64,000 nt of DNA from Streptomyces spongiicola (GCF_003122365.1 NZ_CP029254.1:434001-498000); one strand, 5' to 3'. Numbered from the stretch's first letter, positions 1-8,585 are shown. Numbers and translations are program-made. Notes: generated by a model not told the origin, from the sequence alone.

Positions 1-680
1 CCGACCGCGAGCGGCACGGTGGGGCAGACGTCGAAGCCGTCCATCGTCTTGCCGGCCTTCTCCCGCCCCTCGCGGATGTACCGGACCGCGGTGTCCTCGA
101 GGTGGTCGGGGGACGGGAAGATCAGCAGCGCCCCGTCGGCGATCTCGCCCGTCTGCTCGAGGTTCTTCGGGCCGATGGCGGCGATGTACAGCGGGATGCG
201 CTCGCGCTCGGGGTGGACGGTCAGCCTGATGGGCTTGCCCGGACCGCCGGGGAGCGGAAGGGTCCAGTGCTCGCCCTCGTAGGACAGGCGCTCGCGGGTC
301 ATGGCCTTGCGGACGATCTCGACGTACTCGCGGGTGCGGGCCAGGGGCTTGTCGAACCTGACGCCGTACCAGCCCTCCGACACCTGCGGGCCCGAGACGC
401 CGAGACCGAGGCGGAAGCGCCCGCCGGAGAGCGAGTCCAGAGTGGCGGCGGTCATCGCCGTCATCGCCGGCTGGCGGGCGGGGATCTGCAGGATCGCGGA
501 GCCGACGTCGATCCGCTCGGTCTGCGCGGCGACCCAGGACAGCACGGTCGGCGCGTCGGAGCCGTAGGCTTCGGCCGCCCAGCAGACGTCGTATCCGAGG
601 CGGTCCGCCTCCTGGGCCACGGCGAGGTTGTCGCCGTCCATGCCCGCGCCCCAGTAGCCGAGGTTGATGCCCAGCCTCAT
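1..680 (-). CDS. LLM-class F420-dependent oxidoreductase (3' part outside window)
   Basis: The visible N-terminal ~226 residues begin MRLGINLGYWGAGM and have the luciferase-like monooxygenase fold signature: an alternating strand/helix barrel, 'AAEAYGSDAPTVLSWVAAQT', 'GSAILQIPARQPAMTAM' and 'FRLGLGVSGPQVSEGWYG'. Members of this family in actinobacteria usually use coenzyme F420 to oxidise or reduce alcohols, aldehydes or imines; the substrate here cannot be told. The start at 680 is the first ATG after a stop and matches the usual family start. The gene runs leftwards off the window, so about a third is missing. It is divergent from the aldo/keto reductase at 881, with about 200 bp of shared upstream region. 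Confidence 0.88.
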   Translation of the reverse strand, partial: MRLGINLGYWGAGMDGDNLAVAQEADRLGYDVCWAAEAYGSDAPTVLSWVAAQTERIDVGSAILQIPARQPAMTAMTAATLDSLSGGRFRLGLGVSGPQVSEGWYGVRFDKPLARTREYVEIVRKAMTRERLSYEGEHWTLPLPGGPGKPIRLTVHPERERIPLYIAAIGPKNLEQTGEIADGALLIFPSPDHLEDTAVRYIREGREKAGKTMDGFDVCPTVPLAV

Positions 681-880
681 ACCGATCCCCTTACCGCTCC
701 GCACTGCTTCTGATGTGTTGAAACCAGTTCTGACGCAATGATTTACCGATGAGTAATGTCCTGGGTCGGGACTCTAGCGCGGGCAGCGGCGTCGCGGCAG
801 GGGTGGGCGGGCGACGGCTTCGCGGGCGAGTTGTCCACAGGGTCGCTCCGGGTGGGGCCGTGGCCAGTAATCTCGCGCCC

Positions 881-1864
881 ATGGAGCAGAGGCATCTCGG
901 CCGTACCGGACTGCGCGTGTCCCGGATCGGGCTCGGCACCCTCACTTGGGGGCGGGACACCGGCGAGCACGACGCCGCGGACCAGTTGAAGGCCTTCTGG
1001 AACGCCGGCGGCACGCTGGTCGACACGGCGGATGTCTACGGCGGCGGCGAGGCGGAGTACCTGCTCGGCCAGCTCGTGGAGCGGCTGGTCCCGCGGCGCG
1101 ACCTGGTGATCGCCACCAAGGCCGGCAGCGTCCTCGACCCGGTGCGGCGGTACGACGGCTCCCGCGGCCATCTGCTGGCGGCCCTCGACGCCTCGCTGGA
1201 GCGGCTGGGGACCGACTACGTGGATCTCTGGCAGGTGCACGGATTCGATCCGCATACACCGCTGGAGGAGACGCTCCGGGCACTGGACATCGCGGTGGGC
1301 AGCGGCCGGGCGCGCTACGCGGGCGTCTCGGGCTTCTGCGGCTGGCAGCTGGCCAGGGCCGCCACCTGGCAGCTCGCGGCGCCGGACACACGGACCCGCC
1401 TCGCCGGTACGCAACTGGAGTACTCACTGCTGCAGCGCGGCGTCGAGCGGGAGGTGCTGCCCGCGGCGCTGGACCTCGGTGTGGGGCTGCTGCCGTCCTC
1501 CCCGCTCGGCAGGGGGGTGCTCACGGGCAAGTACCGGCACGCGACGCCGGCCGACTCGCGCGGGGCGTCGGAGCAGCTGGCGGCCTTTGTGGAGCCCTAT
1601 CTGGACGAGTCGGCGACACGCATCGTGGAGGCGGTCGCCACCGCCGCCGACGGGCTGGCGGCGAGCCCGCTCGAAGTGGCCCTCGCCTGGGTCCGCGACC
1701 GGCCGGGCGTGGCGGCGCCGATCGTCGGTGCCCGCAACGCGCAGCAGCTCACGCAGGCGTTGTCAGTGGAGGGTCTTAGTCTTCCTGACGAGATCAGCCG
1801 GGCTCTGGACGACGTGTCGGCGCCCGTGCACCGCTATCCCGACCAGGACTGGAGCACGCTGTGA
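881..1864 (+). CDS. aldo/keto reductase
   Basis: A 327-residue protein beginning MEQRHLGRTGLRVSRIGLGT, the standard AKR opening. It shows 'GGTLVDTADVYGGGEAE' (catalytic Asp and Tyr), 'LVIATKAGS' (Lys) and 'DLWQVHGFDPHTP' (His), so the AKR tetrad is intact. The C-terminal 'APIVGARNAQQL' is the NADPH phosphate-binding loop. It should reduce carbonyl substrates with NADPH in the cytoplasm; the substrate is unknown. The reading frame is open further upstream, but the ATG at 881 fits the family start. Its stop overlaps the GTG of the next gene by 4 bp, so the two are cotranscribed and translationally coupled. Confidence 0.92.
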   Translation: MEQRHLGRTGLRVSRIGLGTLTWGRDTGEHDAADQLKAFWNAGGTLVDTADVYGGGEAEYLLGQLVERLVPRRDLVIATKAGSVLDPVRRYDGSRGHLLAALDASLERLGTDYVDLWQVHGFDPHTPLEETLRALDIAVGSGRARYAGVSGFCGWQLARAATWQLAAPDTRTRLAGTQLEYSLLQRGVEREVLPAALDLGVGLLPSSPLGRGVLTGKYRHATPADSRGASEQLAAFVEPYLDESATRIVEAVATAADGLAASPLEVALAWVRDRPGVAAPIVGARNAQQLTQALSVEGLSLPDEISRALDDVSAPVHRYPDQDWSTL

Positions 1865-4425
1865 CTGCGCTTCCCGGGGCGAGCCCCGGCACCCCCGCCG
1901 AGGACGACCCGGCGGCCCGGGACTCCGCGGCCCGGGACTCCGCGGCCGGGGACTCCCCGGCCCAGGACTCCGCGGCCGGGGGTTCCGGGCCGGAGGCGGA
2001 GCGCGGGTTCCCGCCGGCCGGGGACGGCGGCTGCACCGAGGACCCCGCGGCGGGCAGAGCTGCCACCGCGGCGGCCGCGAGCCGTACCGGGAGGGCCCCG
2101 GACCGGGCGCCCGGCGGCGGCGCGAGCGGAGAGGCCGCCGACGCCGGTGGGGCGGGGGGCGAAACCGGGCCGCCGATGAGCCCAGAAACCGGAGGCGGAG
2201 CCGAAACCGGGCCGCCGATGAGCCCAGAAACCGGAGGCGGAGCCGAAACCGGGCCGCCGATGAGCCCAGAAACCGGAGGCGGAGCCGAAACCGGGCCGCC
2301 GATGAGCCCAGAAACCGGAGGCGGAGCCGAAACCGGGCCGTCCGGCGGCGAGCCGTCCGGCGCGCCCCAGGGCGATGGCTCCGGGGGCGGCGAGCCGTCC
2401 GAGGCGCAGGCGGAGCTGGCCGCGCAGCAGGAGCTGCGGTCTCGGATCGAGAAGCGCAAGGCCGGGAAGTCGGGGCCGATCGAGGCCGGCGGAAAGCTGA
2501 GCGGCACCGCGGCCGATCTGCTGGCGGCAGTGCGGGCGGTGGAGAGCGGCGCCAGCCCGTCGGGCACGTTCTTCGAGGCTTCCGCCGCACCGAGGAAACC
2601 GGCCCCGACGTCCGTGACCGAGCCGAAGCGGCCGCGGGTGCCGGCGCCCGAGCCCGCCCGGCGGCAGGTCGGCCCGGGCACGGTGACGGCCGTTCTGGAG
2701 GTGCTCGTGTCGGGCGGTGCGCCTGAGGGTCTGGCCGCGCGGGTCGCCGATGTGCTGGGGGAGCAGGCCGCCGACGCGCTCCGGGCGGACCCCTGGCGGC
2801 TGCTGGCGGTGCCCGGGGTGCAACCGGAGCAGGCGGACGGTTTCGCCCGGGCACTGCTCGGCGCGGAGTGCCGGCCGGACGACGGACGGCGGGCCGCTGC
2901 ACTGGTCGGCTGGCTGCTGGAGCGCGCCGCGCTCAGGGGTCATACGGCCCTGGAGTCCGCGGCGGTGCGCACGGCGCTCGCCGGGCACTCCGTGCCGGAA
3001 CCGGACGAGGCGTTGCGGCACGCCGTGGCGGAGGGGGCCGTGCTGGTCTTCCAGGACGGCGTCGACGACGCCGCGGAGCCGGCGCAGGCCGAGGACACCG
3101 GAGCGGACGACGGGCACGGGGCACCGGAGGCGGAGGAGGCGGCCGGGCCGGGGCCGGTCCCGGTCCTCCTCGGCCTGGACCGGTACGCCCTCGCCGAGGA
3201 GAGCCTCGCGGACGGTCTCGCCCGGCTGGTCAGGACCGCGCAACCGGCGTCCTGGGAGGCCGCGGCCGGTGCGGCGGGTTCACCGTCGGCCGCGGAACTG
3301 ATCCGTGCCGCCGCCGGGCACGGCCTGGTCGCGCACACCGGCGGCGAGACGGCCCGCGGCGAGCCGGCCGCCCTGGTTTCGGCCGTCCGCGCCCTGGGCC
3401 TGCGGGCGGTCGCCGCGGTGCACAGTGACAACGGCCGACGGAGGATCGGGGCCGAAGCGGTCACGGTGCGGGGCTTGCTCTCCGGTGCGGAGGGACCGGG
3501 CCGGGACGACGACGGCGCGCTGGCCGTGGATCTGCTAGCGGTCCTCGACTCGCCGCAGCTCGACGTCGAGACCGCGGCCGCACTGGTGGAGTCCCTGCCG
3601 GACGGTTGCCGGCTGGTGCTGAGCGGGGACCCGGGGGTGCTGTGGTCCGCGGGCGCGGGGCGGGTGTTCGCCGACGTGCTGGCCGCGCGGGTGTGCCCGG
3701 TCGTCGCCTCCCGCACACCCGATCCCGGGCCGCTGGGCGAGCTGGTCTCGGGGGTCGGCGTCGGCGAACTCGCTCGGGTCGACGCCCCCGGCAAGGAGGT
3801 GGTGATCGTCCCGGTTCGGGACGCGGGCGAGGCCGTGCACCGTGCGGTCCAGCTGGTCGCCGACTCGGTACCGAGGGCGATCGGGGTGCCGTCGGCCGAG
3901 ACCCAGGTCATCACCGTCGGCCACGGCGGCTCCGCGGGCACGAGGGCGCTGAACGCCGCGTTCAAGGAGCGGTTCAACCCCGGCCCCGGCCGCTTCGGCG
4001 GCTTCGACCCGGCCGACCGCGTCGCCTACTCCCCCGCCCCCGGGCTGACCCTGGCCGGCACGGTGGTCTCGGCCGAGGCGGGGGGTCTTCGCGTCGACTG
4101 CGAGGGCTCGGCCGTCGTCGTCCCCCGGGACCGGGTGGGCTCGGTCCTGCGGCACGGCTGGGCGCTCACCGCGCACCAGGCGGCCGGAATGCGCTGGCCG
4201 GCGGTCGTCGTGGTGCTGCCGGGAGACGCGGCGCAGGGCCTGAACCGCCCCTGGGTCTACACCGCGTTCAGCCGCGGTGAGCGCCATCTGTCCGTGGTCC
4301 ACGGCGTGGAGCAGGCCCTGCCGCGCGCGGTGGCCGACATCCCGTCCGAGGCCAGGACGACACGGCTGCGCCCCCTGCTGGAGAGTCTGCTCCGACCCGG
4401 CGGGGCGGAGGCCGCCCCCGCCTGA
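1861..4425 (+). CDS. helix-hairpin-helix / RecD2-like protein with degenerate ATPase motifs
   Basis: An 854-residue protein. Residues 1-165 are disordered, rich in Pro, Gly, Glu and Ala, and contain four perfect 14-residue repeats. Residues ~280-370 look like the tandem HhH region of RecD2-type helicases. The C-terminus keeps the helicase motif VI-like 'VYTAFSRGERHLSVV' (~799-813) and a motif III-like 'VLSGDPGVLWSAGAG'. Two key elements are not recognisable: the P-loop is replaced by 'HTGGETARGEP' (~490-503) and the DE box by 'LDSPQLD' (~560). I infer a DNA-binding relative of RecD2 that probably does not hydrolyse ATP in the usual way. It overlaps the upstream AKR by 4 bp; the GTG start at 1861 is set by that coupling. 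The function is unknown. Confidence 0.82.
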   Translation: MTALPGASPGTPAEDDPAARDSAARDSAAGDSPAQDSAAGGSGPEAERGFPPAGDGGCTEDPAAGRAATAAAASRTGRAPDRAPGGGASGEAADAGGAGGETGPPMSPETGGGAETGPPMSPETGGGAETGPPMSPETGGGAETGPPMSPETGGGAETGPSGGEPSGAPQGDGSGGGEPSEAQAELAAQQELRSRIEKRKAGKSGPIEAGGKLSGTAADLLAAVRAVESGASPSGTFFEASAAPRKPAPTSVTEPKRPRVPAPEPARRQVGPGTVTAVLEVLVSGGAPEGLAARVADVLGEQAADALRADPWRLLAVPGVQPEQADGFARALLGAECRPDDGRRAAALVGWLLERAALRGHTALESAAVRTALAGHSVPEPDEALRHAVAEGAVLVFQDGVDDAAEPAQAEDTGADDGHGAPEAEEAAGPGPVPVLLGLDRYALAEESLADGLARLVRTAQPASWEAAAGAAGSPSAAELIRAAAGHGLVAHTGGETARGEPAALVSAVRALGLRAVAAVHSDNGRRRIGAEAVTVRGLLSGAEGPGRDDDGALAVDLLAVLDSPQLDVETAAALVESLPDGCRLVLSGDPGVLWSAGAGRVFADVLAARVCPVVASRTPDPGPLGELVSGVGVGELARVDAPGKEVVIVPVRDAGEAVHRAVQLVADSVPRAIGVPSAETQVITVGHGGSAGTRALNAAFKERFNPGPGRFGGFDPADRVAYSPAPGLTLAGTVVSAEAGGLRVDCEGSAVVVPRDRVGSVLRHGWALTAHQAAGMRWPAVVVVLPGDAAQGLNRPWVYTAFSRGERHLSVVHGVEQALPRAVADIPSEARTTRLRPLLESLLRPGGAEAAPA
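2161..2340 (+). repeat. 42-bp in-frame tandem repeat (4.3 copies)
   Basis: Four identical 42-bp units at 2161-2328 and a partial fifth unit to 2340. Each encodes ETGPPMSPETGGGA within the disordered N-terminus of the RecD-like protein. The unit is a multiple of 3, so copy-number change would not shift the frame. Perfect identity suggests recent expansion. Confidence 0.97.
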
Positions 4426-4827
4426 GCGGGGCTGCCCCCCGTTGCGGCGCCGCGCCGGCGCGAGGCTCTGCGCCGGGCGGCGCGCAACCGCCTCGGCCGC
4501 ACGGCGGCGACGCCGCAGCCGCTCGCGCCCCGGGCGGGCGACGGCTCCCCGGCCGTCCACGGCCCTGTCCCGGCCTCTGTCCCGGCCCGGGGCTTGGGCA
4601 GGGGCAGGGGCCCGGAGCCCGTGGTGTGCGGCGGGGGCAGCCGTCGCCGGTTCGCGGCGGCAGCGGACGGCCGGACACCTCCGCTGCCGGCTCGCCGGTT
4701 GCCGCCGGACGGCCTTCCCGGCCCGGGGCCCGCCGGGATCCCGCCGGACGGCCTCCCCGCACCACCTCCCATGTCTTCGGTGCGGCCCGTCCCGCAGCCC
4801 GCGAGCGGCGGCGCCGGGACAAGGCGA
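4426..4827. other. non-coding GC-rich gap
   Basis: About 400 bp after the RecD-like gene. Frames are open by composition only, and no recognisable protein, RNA or repeat is seen apart from the hairpin that follows. Confidence 0.6.
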
Positions 4828-4870
4828 GGCGCCCTGTGAGGACCGGATCCTCCGGTCCTCACAGGGCGCC
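4828..4870. terminator. bidirectional terminator, 20-bp perfect stem
   Basis: A perfect 20-bp inverted repeat (4828-4847 with 4851-4870) around a 3-nt loop. It lies between the convergent ends of the RecD-like gene (4425) and the gene ending at 4897. There is no T-tract, which is usual for Streptomyces terminators. Confidence 0.9.
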
Positions 4871-4896
4871 TGTCAGCGCGTTCCGAGCGGTTCCCG

Positions 4897-5562
4897 CTAA
4901 GCGGAGTGGAGGTCGCCCGGGCCCTCGCCCAGGTCCTCCTCGTCGAAGACGGCGCTGACGTCGAAGCGGCAGACCACGCGCTCCGGATCAGCCTGGTCGA
5001 AGGGTGTGCTGAGCCATTCGCCGGGCTCGGGCAGTTCGTCGGCGGCGGAGACCCACAACGTGGAGTCGCCCTCCTCCAAACCGAACTCCTTGTGCCTCGA
5101 CGCGATCTCGTCCGGCTCGAACTCGCCGAACAGCACCCCGAGCGCGGCATGCACGCTGGCTCCCACGACGGCCGCGGACGTGTCGTCCGCGGTCTCGTCC
5201 CGATCGAGGTCCGCGATCCGCTGGGCCTGTGCCAGCAGCCGCTGCGGCTCCACGACGGCGTAGTCGCGGCGGATCAGGACGCTCAGCGCATTCGGTTCGT
5301 CCGGTCCCGTGTAAGGCGGCATCGAGTCGTCCGCACCGGGGATCTCGAACGGAGTGACTTCGTCGTAGCGGTCGTAGAGGCGCTCGTCATACGCCTCGGC
5401 CGCGGCGGCAAGGGCGTTGAAGGCCGCGTACACCGCCGGGTCGTCCTCTCCCGTGCGGCGTTCGACCGCTTCGAGGTGGCGGTCCAGCGCGGCTTTGACC
5501 GCCTCGGCGGCGGCGCGGACCTCGGCAGCCGTGGGCTGCGCAGGAGCGGAAGCATCAGACAT
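4897..5562 (-). CDS. conserved hypothetical protein, acidic, 221 aa
   Basis: Starts MSDASAPAQPTAAEV at 5562. It is strongly acidic and helix-rich, with no signal peptide, membrane segment or recognised catalytic motif. 'AAAEAYDERLYDRYDEVTPFEIPG' and 'DDTSAAVVGASVHAALGVLFGEFEPDEIA' look well folded, so it is very likely a real cytoplasmic protein. The gene next door, divergent at 5610, is a conserved actinobacterial small protein, and this pair looks like a stable Streptomyces core neighbourhood. The start was chosen over an upstream in-frame ATG because that one lies in a region without family-like sequence. Function unknown. Confidence 0.82.
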   Translation of the reverse strand: MSDASAPAQPTAAEVRAAAEAVKAALDRHLEAVERRTGEDDPAVYAAFNALAAAAEAYDERLYDRYDEVTPFEIPGADDSMPPYTGPDEPNALSVLIRRDYAVVEPQRLLAQAQRIADLDRDETADDTSAAVVGASVHAALGVLFGEFEPDEIASRHKEFGLEEGDSTLWVSAADELPEPGEWLSTPFDQADPERVVCRFDVSAVFDEEDLGEGPGDLHSA

Positions 5563-5609
5563 AGTGCAGACGCTATCCGTACTCGGCCCATGCCCGCACA
5601 ATAGATGCG

Positions 5610-5798
5610 ATGCCGGAATACGAATTTGTCGACGTGCACGTGCCTCGTGGGGTCTCTCGCAGAGAGGCCACCCGTCTGCTGACCGACCATGCCGAGTACG
5701 GACACTGGGAGTTGGACAGGCTGACTCTGCTCCGTGACGGCAGCCGCCGCGTACGGCTGCGCCGTCGCATCATCCGCCAGGTCCGTGCCACCTGGTGA
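5610..5798 (+). CDS. DUF5703-family small basic protein
   Basis: A 62-residue protein, MPEYEFVDVHVPRGVSRREA..., with a very basic C-terminus (RRVRLRRRIIRQVRATW). I recognise it as the short protein annotated DUF5703 throughout Streptomyces; its role is not known. The middle 'LLTDHAEYGHWELDRLTLLRDGSR' is the conserved core. It ends just before a terminator hairpin shared with the long chaplin gene. Confidence 0.88.
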   Translation: MPEYEFVDVHVPRGVSRREATRLLTDHAEYGHWELDRLTLLRDGSRRVRLRRRIIRQVRATW

Positions 5799-5816
5799 AC
5801 GCCCGTCGCACACAGT

Positions 5817-5849
5817 ACGGAGCGGTTCGCGGTCGCGAGCCCGCTCCGT
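5817..5849. terminator. bidirectional terminator between DUF5703 gene and long chaplin
   Basis: A 9-bp perfect stem (5817-5825 with 5841-5849), with a further small hairpin in its loop. It sits between the convergent ends at 5798 and 5865. Confidence 0.75.
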
Positions 5850-5864
5850 TGCGTGGTCGCTCAG

Positions 5865-6641
5865 TCACGCGGAGGCCCGAGCCCTGCGGTAGAGGACCGC
5901 TCCGCCGAGCAGCAGACCGGCGGCCGCGGAGGCCCCCAGCCCGAGCGAGCCGGCGCCGGTTCGGGCGAGTTCCTCGGTAGCCCTGGGCGGTGCGGCGGTG
6001 TCGGTGCCCGGGGTGTTCGGAGCGGTGGGCTCGGCCGGAGCGCCCGGCGTCCCCGGCTCTCCGGGCTCTCCGGGCTCTCCCGGCTCCCCCGGCTCCCCCG
6101 GCTCCTCAGGTTCACCAGGCGTCCCCGGCTCTCCGGGCTCTCCCGGCTCCTCAGGTTCACCAGGCTCACCGGGCTCTCCCGGCTCCTCAGGCTCACCGGG
6201 CTCCTCCGGGTTGTTCCCGTCGTCCCCGTTGCGGCACTCGTTGCCGAACGCGGGGTTCAGCGCGCCGATGACGTCGACGCTGTTCCCGCAGACGTTCACG
6301 GGCACATGGACAGGCGCTTGGACACTGTTACCGGAAGCCACGCCTGGAGAGTCCGAGGCGCCGCCCTCCGCGTGCGCACCGCCCCCGTTCTGCGACGTGT
6401 TGGCGCACCTGTTGCCGAACGCGGGGTTCAGCGCGCCGATGACGTCGACGGTGTTGCCGCAGGCGTTGACCGGCACGTGGACCGGCACCTGGACCGAGTT
6501 CCCGGAGAGCACGCCCGGGGAGTCGGAGGCGCCGCCGTGGGCGCCCGAGCCTCCGTGCGCGTGAGCGTTGCCGCCGCCGAGGACGAGCACGCCGCCCGCG
6601 GCCGCCACGGTGATCAGGCCCTTGCGCGTGACCTGTCGCAT
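5865..6641 (-). CDS. chpC: long chaplin with sortase signal (ChpA/B/C type)
   Basis: A 258-residue secreted hydrophobic cell-surface protein that helps aerial hyphae escape the medium. The signal peptide spans residues 1-29 (ends NAHA). Two chaplin domains follow, each with the paired Cys pattern 'CGNTVDVIGALNPAFGN.C' and 'SPGVLSGNSVQVPVHVPVN'. A ~65-residue linker of PGEP/EEPGEP repeats comes next, then the sortase motif LARTG (bases 5955-5969), a hydrophobic helix and a basic tail (YRRARASA). This is the domain order of long chaplins covalently anchored by sortase. The long gene beside a short chaplin resembles the chpC-chpH pair of S. coelicolor; the symbol rests on that arrangement and could be another long chaplin. 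The start at 6641 gives the signal peptide directly. Confidence 0.93.
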   Translation of the reverse strand: MRQVTRKGLITVAAAGGVLVLGGGNAHAHGGSGAHGGASDSPGVLSGNSVQVPVHVPVNACGNTVDVIGALNPAFGNRCANTSQNGGGAHAEGGASDSPGVASGNSVQAPVHVPVNVCGNSVDVIGALNPAFGNECRNGDDGNNPEEPGEPEEPGEPGEPGEPEEPGEPGEPGTPGEPEEPGEPGEPGEPGEPGEPGTPGAPAEPTAPNTPGTDTAAPPRATEELARTGAGSLGLGASAAAGLLLGGAVLYRRARASA

Positions 6642-6777
6642 AGCTGGTTCCTGCCTTCTGACTTCCGGACTGCCCCGGGCGCGGTGCCCGGGAGCGGGGT
6701 CGATGCGGGCGGTCCCGGAGCGCACGGCGTACGCTCCGGGGCCGCCGGTCAGTCCCTCACAGGGGCGAGACGCAACG

Positions 6778-7011
6778 TCAGTCGTTGACGCAGACGTTGC
6801 CGAAGGCCGGGTTCAGCAGACCGATAACGGATACCGTGTTGCCGCAGACGTTCACCGGCACGTGGACGGGCACCTGCACGAGATTGCCCGAGAGCACGCC
6901 GGGCGAGTTCACGGCGGCACCCTGGGCACCGGAGTCGGCGAGGGCCATGCCCGCACCCGCGAGAACCAGGCCACCAGTGGCAGCCGCAACGGCGACGACC
7001 TTCTTGATCAT
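6778..7011 (-). CDS. chpH: short chaplin (ChpH-like)
   Basis: A 77-residue secreted protein: a signal peptide (~1-25, ends ALA) followed by one chaplin domain with 'SPGVLSGNLVQVPVHVPVN' and two Cys in 'CGNTVSVIGLLNPAFGNVC'. Short chaplins self-assemble into amyloid fibrils on aerial hyphae and spores, and are anchored by partnering long chaplins such as the one next door. The ATG at 7011 is preceded by a very strong GGAGG ribosome site 5 nt away. That site can be sequestered by a complementary stretch in the leader (see the regulatory feature). The gene lies 136 bp upstream of the long chaplin, on the same strand. Confidence 0.94.
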   Translation of the reverse strand: MIKKVVAVAAATGGLVLAGAGMALADSGAQGAAVNSPGVLSGNLVQVPVHVPVNVCGNTVSVIGLLNPAFGNVCVND

Positions 7012-7014
7012 TAT

Positions 7015-7071
7015 TCCTCCTCGTTGGCAATGCGATCCCAACTGCGGACCGCACACCTGTAACGAGGAGGA
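7015..7071 (-). promoter_or_regulatory. leader hairpin sequestering the short-chaplin ribosome site
   Basis: On the transcribed strand the leader contains TCCTCCTCGTT (7071 to 7061) and, 35 nt later, its exact complement AACGAGGAGGA (7025 to 7015), which includes the GGAGG Shine-Dalgarno of the short chaplin. The 11-bp perfect pairing would bury the ribosome site. This suggests translational control by a switch or helper factor, but only if transcription starts upstream of 7071. Confidence 0.6.
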
Positions 7072-7259
7072 GCTAATGGGGCTACTAGCGTATGAGCCCA
7101 TTCACTCTTCTCAGTCCGATACGCACGCGCGGACGAATGTCGGCGTCACGTTTCCGCAAGACGTCCCCTGCCCGGGCGACCGGCGTGCGCCGGACGCGAG
7201 GCCGGACGCGGGGCCCGCACCGCGGTGGGACCCCGGACGACCGGGCAGGCACCGCAGGC

Positions 7260-8585
7260 TCAGCTCGCGTCGAGGAAGCGGTCCAGCACCCGCACACCGA
7301 ACTTCAGGCCGTCCACCGGGACACGCTCGTCCACACCGTGGAACATCCCCGCGAAGTCCAGCTCCGGCGGCAGCTTCAGCGGCGCGAAGCCGAAGCAGCG
7401 GATGCCGAGGGCGTCGAAGGACTTGGCGTCCGTACCGCCGGAGAGCATGTAGGGCACGGCCCGGGCGATCGGGTCCTCGGCCCGGAGGGCCGACTGCATG
7501 GCGTCCACGAGGTCGCCGTCGAAGCTCGTCTCCAGCGCCTTGTCGGCGTGGACGTCCTCGCGGCGGACCCGGGGGCCGAGGATCCGGTCGAGATCGGCGA
7601 GGAACTCCTCCTCGTGACCGGGCAGAAAGCGCCCGTCCACGTGCGCGGCCGCCTGACCGGGAATGACGTTCACCTTGTAGCCGGCGCCCAGCATGGTGGG
7701 CGCGGCGGAGTTGCGGAGTGTGGCCCCGACCATCTTGGCGATGCCGCCGAGCTTGGCGAGGGTCGCCTCCATGTCCTCGGGGTCGAGCGGGGTGCCCAGC
7801 GCATCCGAGAGCTCGTCCAGGAAGGACCGCACGGTCTTGGTCACCCTCACCGGCCAGGTGTGCCGGCCCAGGCGGCCGACGGCCTCGCACAGCTCGGTGA
7901 TGGCGTTGTCGTTGTTCGTCATGGACCCGTGCCCGGCGGTGCCCTCGACCGTGAGCCGCATCCAGTGCATGCCCTTCTGGGCCGTCTCGACGAGGTAGAG
8001 ACGCAGGTTCTCGTTGACGGTGAAGGAGAAGCCGCCGACCTCCCCGACAGCCTCGGTGACGCCCTCGAACAGGTCGGGGTGCCGGTCGACGAGGTGGCGG
8101 GCGCCGTATGTCCCCCCCGCCTCCTCGTCCGCGAGGAACGCCAGCACCACGTCGCGCGGAGGCCGGCGGCCGCTGCGCAGCCGGTCGCGCACGACGGCGA
8201 GGGTCATCGCGTCCATGTCCTTCATGTCCACCGCGCCCCGGCCCCAGACGCAGCCGTCGGCGATCTCGCCGGAGAAGGGGTGGTGGGTCCAGTCGCCCGC
8301 GTCGGCCGGTACGACGTCGGTGTGGCCGTGGACGAGCAGTGCCGGGCGCGAGGGGTCCTCGCCCTCGATCCGGGCCACGGTGGAGGCTCTGCCCGGGTGC
8401 GACTCGATGATCCGGGGCTCGAGACCGACCTCGGCGAGCTTCTCCGCCACGTACTCGGCGGCCGCGCGCTCGCCCGGCCCCGAGTGGTCGCCGTAGTTGC
8501 TGGTGTCGATCCGGATCAGATCGCGACAGAGGTCGACGACCTCGTCCTCGCCGGAGACCCTCCGGGCGGTGTCCGTCTCGCTCAC
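7260..8585 (-). CDS. M20/M28-family metallopeptidase (ArgE/DapE/carboxypeptidase type)
   Basis: A 441-residue zinc-dependent aminoacylase/peptidase. Metal ligands are visible in 'LLVHGHTDVVPAD' (His), 'GRGAVDMKDMDAM' (bridging Asp) and 'FLADEEAGGTYGA' (catalytic Glu-Glu). A dimerisation domain, 'GTAGHGSM', follows, and the C-terminal His appears in 'AGMFHGVDERVPVDG'. The family hydrolyses N-acyl amino acids or small peptides; the exact substrate cannot be assigned. Streptomyces genomes carry several such genes. The start is GTG at 8585, preceded by GGGAGGA, giving MSETDTARRVSGEDEVV. It is transcribed away from the tRNA-Leu gene. Confidence 0.92.
   Translation of the reverse strand: MSETDTARRVSGEDEVVDLCRDLIRIDTSNYGDHSGPGERAAAEYVAEKLAEVGLEPRIIESHPGRASTVARIEGEDPSRPALLVHGHTDVVPADAGDWTHHPFSGEIADGCVWGRGAVDMKDMDAMTLAVVRDRLRSGRRPPRDVVLAFLADEEAGGTYGARHLVDRHPDLFEGVTEAVGEVGGFSFTVNENLRLYLVETAQKGMHWMRLTVEGTAGHGSMTNNDNAITELCEAVGRLGRHTWPVRVTKTVRSFLDELSDALGTPLDPEDMEATLAKLGGIAKMVGATLRNSAAPTMLGAGYKVNVIPGQAAAHVDGRFLPGHEEEFLADLDRILGPRVRREDVHADKALETSFDGDLVDAMQSALRAEDPIARAVPYMLSGGTDAKSFDALGIRCFGFAPLKLPPELDFAGMFHGVDERVPVDGLKFGVRVLDRFLDAS

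Noticed and set aside
5853..6788. A repeat-rich 311-residue plus-strand frame over the chaplin gene
   Set aside because: It is a shadow of the PGEP-repeat linker of the long chaplin on the minus strand.
7062..7120. A plus-strand GAGGAGGAG followed by ATG at 7076, suggesting a small gene
   Set aside because: The purine-rich stretch is the mirror of the short-chaplin ribosome site, and the frame runs antisense into the M20 peptidase without family features.
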